A stretch of DNA of 35,739 nt from an uncultured Lachnospiraceae bacterium (GTDB lineage Bacteria > Bacillota > Clostridia > Lachnospirales > Lachnospiraceae). Where the stretch lies: NCBI GenBank assembly GCA_910586355.1, contig CAJUHJ010000024.1, positions 1 through 35,739 of the forward strand. Reading direction: 5' to 3'. Positions within the stretch are counted from its first letter, which is position 1, and each line of letters starts with the position of its first letter. Positions 31,731-35,739 of the stretch are shown here, in pieces. Made by a program: the position numbers and the translations under genes. The notes beneath the pieces were generated by a model. The model made no database searches. It was not told the DNA's origin and saw nothing but the letters and a program-made list of their open reading frames with translations.

Positions 31731-32843
31731 ATGGCTAGTTTATCATTAAAGCATATTTGTAAAGTTTATCCGAATGGATTTGAGGCTGTAAAGGACTTTA
31801 ATTTGGAAGTAGAAGATAAGGAATTTATTATTTTCGTAGGTCCTTCCGGCTGCGGTAAGTCTACAACGCTTCGTATGATCGCAGGATTGGAAGATATTTC
31901 TTCTGGGGAATTTTCCATTGATGGAAGAGTGGTAAATGACGTTGAGCCAAAAGATCGTGATATTGCAATGGTATTCCAAAATTACGCATTATACCCTCAT
32001 ATGACTGTATTTGACAATATGGCGTTTGGATTAAAACTTAGAAAAGTTCCAAAAGATGAAATCAAAAAGAAAGTAGAAGAAGCAGCTAAAATTTTGGATT
32101 TGGATAAATTATTAGATCGTAAACCAAAGGCATTGTCCGGTGGACAAAGACAGCGTGTTGCTATGGGACGTGCGATTGTACGTAATCCAAAAGTCTTTTT
32201 GATGGATGAGCCGTTGTCCAACTTGGACGCAAAGCTCAGAGTTCAGATGCGTGCTGAGATTTCTGCTCTGCATCAGAGGTTAGGCGCTACGATTATCTAT
32301 GTAACGCACGATCAGACAGAGGCTATGACGCTTGGTACGAGAATCGTTGTTTTAAAAGACGGTGTTATCATGCAGGTGGATTCTCCGATTAAATTGTACA
32401 ATGAGCCGAATAATTTATTTGTGGCCGGATTCATTGGTTCTCCGCAGATGAATTTTATTGACGCAAAATGTTCTTTTGAGGGAACGCAGGCTGTGTTGTC
32501 ATTTGACAAATTTAAAGTTGTTTTGCCTCCGGAGAAATCTAAAAAATTAAAAGATGGCGGATATAACGGAAAGAACGTTTTGTTTGGTATCCGTCCAGAC
32601 GATATTGCAGATTCTCAGAGAGAGCTCATTGAATTCCAGGAAAGCGTAATAGAAGCTGATGTAGTAGGATACGAATTATTAGGTTCCGAAGTTATTTTAT
32701 ATTTTAATATTGCCGGCGTCAGCATGTGTGCAAAAGTATCTTCTTCAACAAAAGCACGCATGGGAGATCATGTGAGATTGGCTTTAATTCCTGATAAGAT
32801 TCATGTATTTGATAAAGAGACAGAGCAAACGATTACAAATTAG
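31731..32843 (+). CDS. msmX: Multi-purpose sugar ABC transporter ATPase (MsmX/UgpC type)
   Basis: Cytoplasmic ATPase of 370 residues of the CUT1 sugar-importer class: Walker A GPSGCGKSTTLRMIAGLE, Q-loop FQNYALYPHMTV, signature LSGGQRQRVAMGRAI, Walker B VFLMDEPLSNLDAKLR, switch His in YVTHDQTEAMT. A C-terminal regulatory TOBE/OB domain (about 240-360) follows. No binding protein or permease lies nearby, which fits the MsmX type, a single ATPase serving several sugar permeases encoded elsewhere. AGGAGG precedes ATG 31731. A terminator follows. Confidence 0.93.
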   Translation: MASLSLKHICKVYPNGFEAVKDFNLEVEDKEFIIFVGPSGCGKSTTLRMIAGLEDISSGEFSIDGRVVNDVEPKDRDIAMVFQNYALYPHMTVFDNMAFGLKLRKVPKDEIKKKVEEAAKILDLDKLLDRKPKALSGGQRQRVAMGRAIVRNPKVFLMDEPLSNLDAKLRVQMRAEISALHQRLGATIIYVTHDQTEAMTLGTRIVVLKDGVIMQVDSPIKLYNEPNNLFVAGFIGSPQMNFIDAKCSFEGTQAVLSFDKFKVVLPPEKSKKLKDGGYNGKNVLFGIRPDDIADSQRELIEFQESVIEADVVGYELLGSEVILYFNIAGVSMCAKVSSSTKARMGDHVRLALIPDKIHVFDKETEQTITN

Positions 32844-32859
32844 AGGATTGTAAATAGTA

Positions 32860-32892
32860 AAAAAGCTGGGCGCACAGGCGTCCGGCCTTTTT
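32860..32892 (+). terminator. Terminator of the msmX-like gene
   Basis: AAAAAGCTGGGCGC pairs with GCGTCCGGCCTTTTT, with two G-U pairs and one bulged C, followed by the T-run. Confidence 0.82.
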
Positions 32893-32944
32893 ATATTACT
32901 TGTCTTCACGAAAAGGAAGAATAATTGGAAAGGCAGGAGACATT

Positions 32945-34033
32945 TTGGTATCGAATCATAAAATTCAGATGGCGTTAGAAGAAATTAAGGATATTGCCAG
33001 AGTAGAAATGGCTCTTTATAATGAGAGTGGAAAACTATTAGCAGCAACATTTCGCAATGGAGAAGATTTTGAATCGGCAGTTATGGATTTTGCAGTTTCT
33101 ATGGCAGAGAGCCAGACGCTTGCAGATTCTCATTTTTTTAAAGTGCTGGTTGATGGTGAAGTGACTTATATATTAATTGTAAAATCTTCTACGGAAGAAT
33201 CTTATATGGTTGGAAAATTGGCAGTATGTCAGATTCGTCATCTTGCGGAGGCATATCGCAGACAGTTTGACCGGAATAATTTTATGCAGAATATATTATT
33301 GGGCAATTTGTTAATTGTGGATATGTATAATCAGGCAAAGAAATTTCATGTTGAGCAGGTGGAACGTGTCGTATATGTCATAGAGGTAGAAGGCAGGAAA
33401 GATACCTATATTGTAGAACTGGTGAAAGGTATGTTTGGAGGTTCTTCTACGGATTTTGTCATTGAAGTCGACGAGCAGAGTATTATTGTTGTAAAAGACG
33501 TCGGAGAATTGCAAAACGAAGAAGCGTTGGATAAAGTGGCAAGTATGATGGTCGATAATCTGCATGGTGAGGCTATGGTGCGCGTACGTGTAGGTTTTGG
33601 CAATCGTGTTGTAAATTTTCAGGATATTGCAAAATCATATCAGGAAGCCAAAATGGCGATTGAGGTAGGTAAGATTTTTTATGCGGAAAAAGAAACTTTG
33701 TCATACAGCAGACTTGGAATTGGCCGTTTGATTTATCAGATTCCGATGAGTTTATGTGAAATGTTTATCCGCGAAATATTTGGTGAAGAAATACCAGATG
33801 TATTTTCAGAAGAAAATATGATAACAATCCAGAAATTCTTTGAAAATAATCTGAATATTTCTGAAACAGCCAGACAGCTTTTCGTACATAGAAATACATT
33901 GGTCTATCGTTTGGAACGACTGGAAAAAATTATAGGACTGGATATTCGAAAATTTGAGGATGCGATGACATTTAAAATCGCTATGATGGTTTTATCTCAT
34001 ATGAATTATCAAAATGAGAAGAATCTATTATAA
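32945..34033 (+). CDS. CdaR/PucR-type transcription regulator
   Basis: Regulator of 362 residues. The N-terminal sensor-like region (1-110) is of a sugar-diacid/CdaR-like kind. A degenerate GGDEF-like middle follows (about 120-255, VRVGFGNRVVNFQDIAKSY). The C-terminus has the HTH_30 domain that defines the family (about 305-350: FFENNLNISETARQLFVHRN, then LVYRLERLEKIIGLDI). I chose TTG 32945, with AGGAG five bases upstream (32935-32939), because the next in-frame start further up (TTG at 32900) lies too close to the preceding terminator and has no ribosome site. It directly follows the msmX-like gene and may control carbohydrate genes; the target is unknown. Confidence 0.82.
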   Translation: MVSNHKIQMALEEIKDIARVEMALYNESGKLLAATFRNGEDFESAVMDFAVSMAESQTLADSHFFKVLVDGEVTYILIVKSSTEESYMVGKLAVCQIRHLAEAYRRQFDRNNFMQNILLGNLLIVDMYNQAKKFHVEQVERVVYVIEVEGRKDTYIVELVKGMFGGSSTDFVIEVDEQSIIVVKDVGELQNEEALDKVASMMVDNLHGEAMVRVRVGFGNRVVNFQDIAKSYQEAKMAIEVGKIFYAEKETLSYSRLGIGRLIYQIPMSLCEMFIREIFGEEIPDVFSEENMITIQKFFENNLNISETARQLFVHRNTLVYRLERLEKIIGLDIRKFEDAMTFKIAMMVLSHMNYQNEKNLL

Positions 34034-34085
34034 GAAAAGCGAGTATTAGGTTTGCGTCTATTTTTGGGGAAGGAATGACGGCGGG

Positions 34086-34439
34086 ATGAAAGAACGAAAA
34101 GAGGCAGTCGGCCATTGTCTTACTTATCAGAATGTATATAAAGACGAACCGTTTCACGACCCCAATTGGACGGTGATTCGGCATAAAGGCAATCGGAAAA
34201 TTTTTGCATGGATATTTGAAAAAGAGGGATATATTTGGATAAATGTAAAAGTTGACCCACAATGGAGGGAGGTACGTAGGGCGGCGTATGCTTCTGTGCT
34301 GCCTGCATATCATTTGAATAAGGAACATTGGAGTTCTATCATATTGGATGAAACGGTGCCGGATGAAGAAATCAAACGGATGATAGAAGAAAGTTATACA
34401 TTGACAAAGCCTAAAAAAAGAAAAGAATCTACCCATTAA
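34086..34439 (+). CDS. MmcQ/YjbR family protein
   Basis: Small cytoplasmic protein of 117 residues of the MmcQ/YjbR family, which has a CyaY-like fold. It shows the family's DPNWTVIRHKGNRKIFAWIF opening strands, WINVKVDPQWREVRR, PAYHLNKEHWSSIIL and the C-terminal helix VPDEEIKRMIEESYTLT. DNA binding has been proposed for this fold, but no biochemical role is settled. Its last codons and stop lie inside the terminator stem-loop. RBS GGAAGGA is about ten bases upstream. Confidence 0.85.
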   Translation: MKERKEAVGHCLTYQNVYKDEPFHDPNWTVIRHKGNRKIFAWIFEKEGYIWINVKVDPQWREVRRAAYASVLPAYHLNKEHWSSIILDETVPDEEIKRMIEESYTLTKPKKRKESTH

Positions 34440-34457
34440 ACCGGGGTAGATTCTTTT
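34421..34457. terminator. Bidirectional terminator overlapping the end of the MmcQ-like gene
   Basis: AAAAGAATCTACCC (34421-34434) pairs perfectly with GGGTAGATTCTTTT (34444-34457). It includes the MmcQ-like stop codon in the loop and also serves argG from the other side. Confidence 0.88.
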
Positions 34458-34467
34458 GCGGTAATGC

Positions 34468-35685
34468 TTATTTATTTTCTAATTCAGCCAGTTTCATTGC
34501 ACGAACCTTTAAAGGAAGGCCAAACAATGTAATAAATCCTTCTGCATCGTGATGGTCATATAAATCTCCAGTAGTAAAACTTGCAAGAGATTCACTGTAA
34601 AGAGAATAAGGAGAAGTCGTTCCAGCTTTAATAATATTGCCTTTATATAGTTTGAATTTTACTTCTCCGGTGACATATTTTTGTGTTGATTCTACAAATG
34701 CTGATACTGCCTCACGCAGCGGTGTGAACCATTTTCCTTCGTATACAATTTGGGCCATTTTATTTCCCATGTCTTTTTTCACATCCATTGTGGCACGATC
34801 CAATACAAGCTCTTCCAGCTGCTGCTGCGCTTCCATAAGGATGGTTCCGCCGGGAGTCTCATATACGCCGCGAGATTTCATTCCAACGACACGGTTTTCT
34901 ACAATATCGACAATACCAATTCCATGTTTGCCGCCCAGACGGTTCAGTTCACGGATAATATCCGAAACTTTCATTGCTTTGCCATTGACCGATTTTGGAA
35001 CGCCCTGCTCAAAGGTCATTGTGACATATTCTCCTTCTTCCGGTGCTTTCTCTGGAGAAACACCCAAAACAAGCAGATGGTCATAATTTGGTTCCTGTGC
35101 CGGATCTTCCAGTTCCAGCCCTTCATGGCTGATATGCCATAAATTCCTGTCTCTGCTGTAACTGCTGTCAGCTGAAAATGGAAGGTCGATTCCATGTGCT
35201 TTACAATAAGCGATTTCTGATTCGCGAGAATCCATATTCCATTTATCATCTCTCCATGCTGCGATAATCTTTAAATCAGGAGCCAATGCCTTAATTCCAA
35301 GCTCAAATCGAATTTGGTCATTTCCCTTTCCAGTTGCTCCGTGGCAGATAGCGACAGCCCCTTCTTTTCTTGCTACTTCCACCAGACGCTTGGCAATCCC
35401 AGGCCGCGCCATAGAAGTTCCAAGCAAATATTTATTTTCATAAACCGCTCCAGCCTGCACGCAAGGAATTACATATTCGTCACAAAATTCATCTACAATA
35501 TCTTCAATATATAATTTACTTGCACCAGACAGTTTTGCCCGTTCTTCCAATCCGTCCAATTCCTCTTCCTGCCCGCAGTCAATACAGCAGCAGATAACAT
35601 CATAATCATAATTTTCTTTTAACCATGGAATGATAGCAGTTGTATCCAAACCGCCAGAATAAGCTAAAATAACCTTTTCTTTCAT
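34468..35685 (-). CDS. argG: Argininosuccinate synthase
   Basis: Joins citrulline and aspartate in arginine synthesis. The 405-residue protein, of normal length, has the PP-loop AYSGGLDTT (8-16), the ATP/aspartate segment HGATGKGNDQIRFE and the motif RDRNLWHISHEG. The C-terminal helix typical of oligomerisation is present. ATG 35683-35685 (minus strand) has AGGAGC upstream. Bases 35686-35739 contain its leader; no arginine-repressor box is recognisable, and argH is not in the window. Confidence 0.97.
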   Translation of the reverse strand: MKEKVILAYSGGLDTTAIIPWLKENYDYDVICCCIDCGQEEELDGLEERAKLSGASKLYIEDIVDEFCDEYVIPCVQAGAVYENKYLLGTSMARPGIAKRLVEVARKEGAVAICHGATGKGNDQIRFELGIKALAPDLKIIAAWRDDKWNMDSRESEIAYCKAHGIDLPFSADSSYSRDRNLWHISHEGLELEDPAQEPNYDHLLVLGVSPEKAPEEGEYVTMTFEQGVPKSVNGKAMKVSDIIRELNRLGGKHGIGIVDIVENRVVGMKSRGVYETPGGTILMEAQQQLEELVLDRATMDVKKDMGNKMAQIVYEGKWFTPLREAVSAFVESTQKYVTGEVKFKLYKGNIIKAGTTSPYSLYSESLASFTTGDLYDHHDAEGFITLFGLPLKVRAMKLAELENK

Positions 35686-35739
35686 AATAAAAGTGCTCCT
35701 TTTCTCATTTATGTAATTTTTCTAGTCACTAATATACAC

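Overview
The window looks like chromosomal DNA of a low-GC, Gram-positive anaerobe of the Clostridia, most likely a gut-type Lachnospiraceae. The reasons are strong AGGAGG-type ribosome binding sites, TTGACA-17-TATAAT promoters, a sporulation-type sigma factor (SigH), a probable pyrophosphate-dependent phosphofructokinase, an EFR1-type flavodoxin/ferredoxin remnant, a stand-alone MsmX/UgpC-type sugar ATPase and a minimal two-gene Suf-like Fe-S assembly system. The family assignment is inference from gene content; no 16S or other marker is present.

Layout. 1-7.7 kb: minimal Fe-S scaffold pair (sufC-like, sufB/D-like), a zinc-ribbon/HTH protein, murI overlapping a convergent TraX-like membrane protein, a NYN/LOTUS RNA-binding-type protein, pyrG and a tocopherol-cyclase-like protein. 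7.7-11 kb: a 5'-truncated aminotransferase remnant, then a polar amino acid ABC transporter (binding lipoprotein, permease, ATPase). 11.1-14.1 kb: KDPG aldolase (with an extra C-terminal domain), KDG-type sugar kinase and lactate dehydrogenase, a route from ketodeoxy sugars to pyruvate and lactate. 14.2-16.4 kb: TerD-like protein, cyclophilin, a decayed EFR1 gene and tRNA-Gly(CCC). 16.5-20.1 kb: ispF, then a chemoreceptor translationally coupled to a sugar-type binding lipoprotein with no transporter. 20.1-24.35 kb: a short promoter-terminator unit, the conserved cysE-cysS-mrnC-rlmB-sigH cluster (without yacP/rae1) and tRNA-Thr(GGT).

24.35-29.9 kb is an accessory island between tRNA-Thr and a tRNA-Phe/tRNA-Gly pair. 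Its left edge holds a decayed serine recombinase and a decayed tyrosine integrase; its right edge holds a short Fic-motif remnant. The only intact genes between them form a two-gene operon: a 1254-residue CHAT protease-STAND NTPase-TPR protein (His232/Cys288; Walker A Lys450; Walker B Asp524; ten exact 40-residue TPR units) and an overlapping 138-residue protein with one strongly hydrophobic segment. This is the best candidate in the window for an undescribed system, most plausibly a regulated-proteolysis conflict or antiphage module. That function is inferred from architecture and context only.

30-35.7 kb returns to core genes: phosphofructokinase, an MsmX-like sugar ABC ATPase, a CdaR-type regulator, an MmcQ/YjbR protein and argG, mostly separated by strong hairpin terminators.
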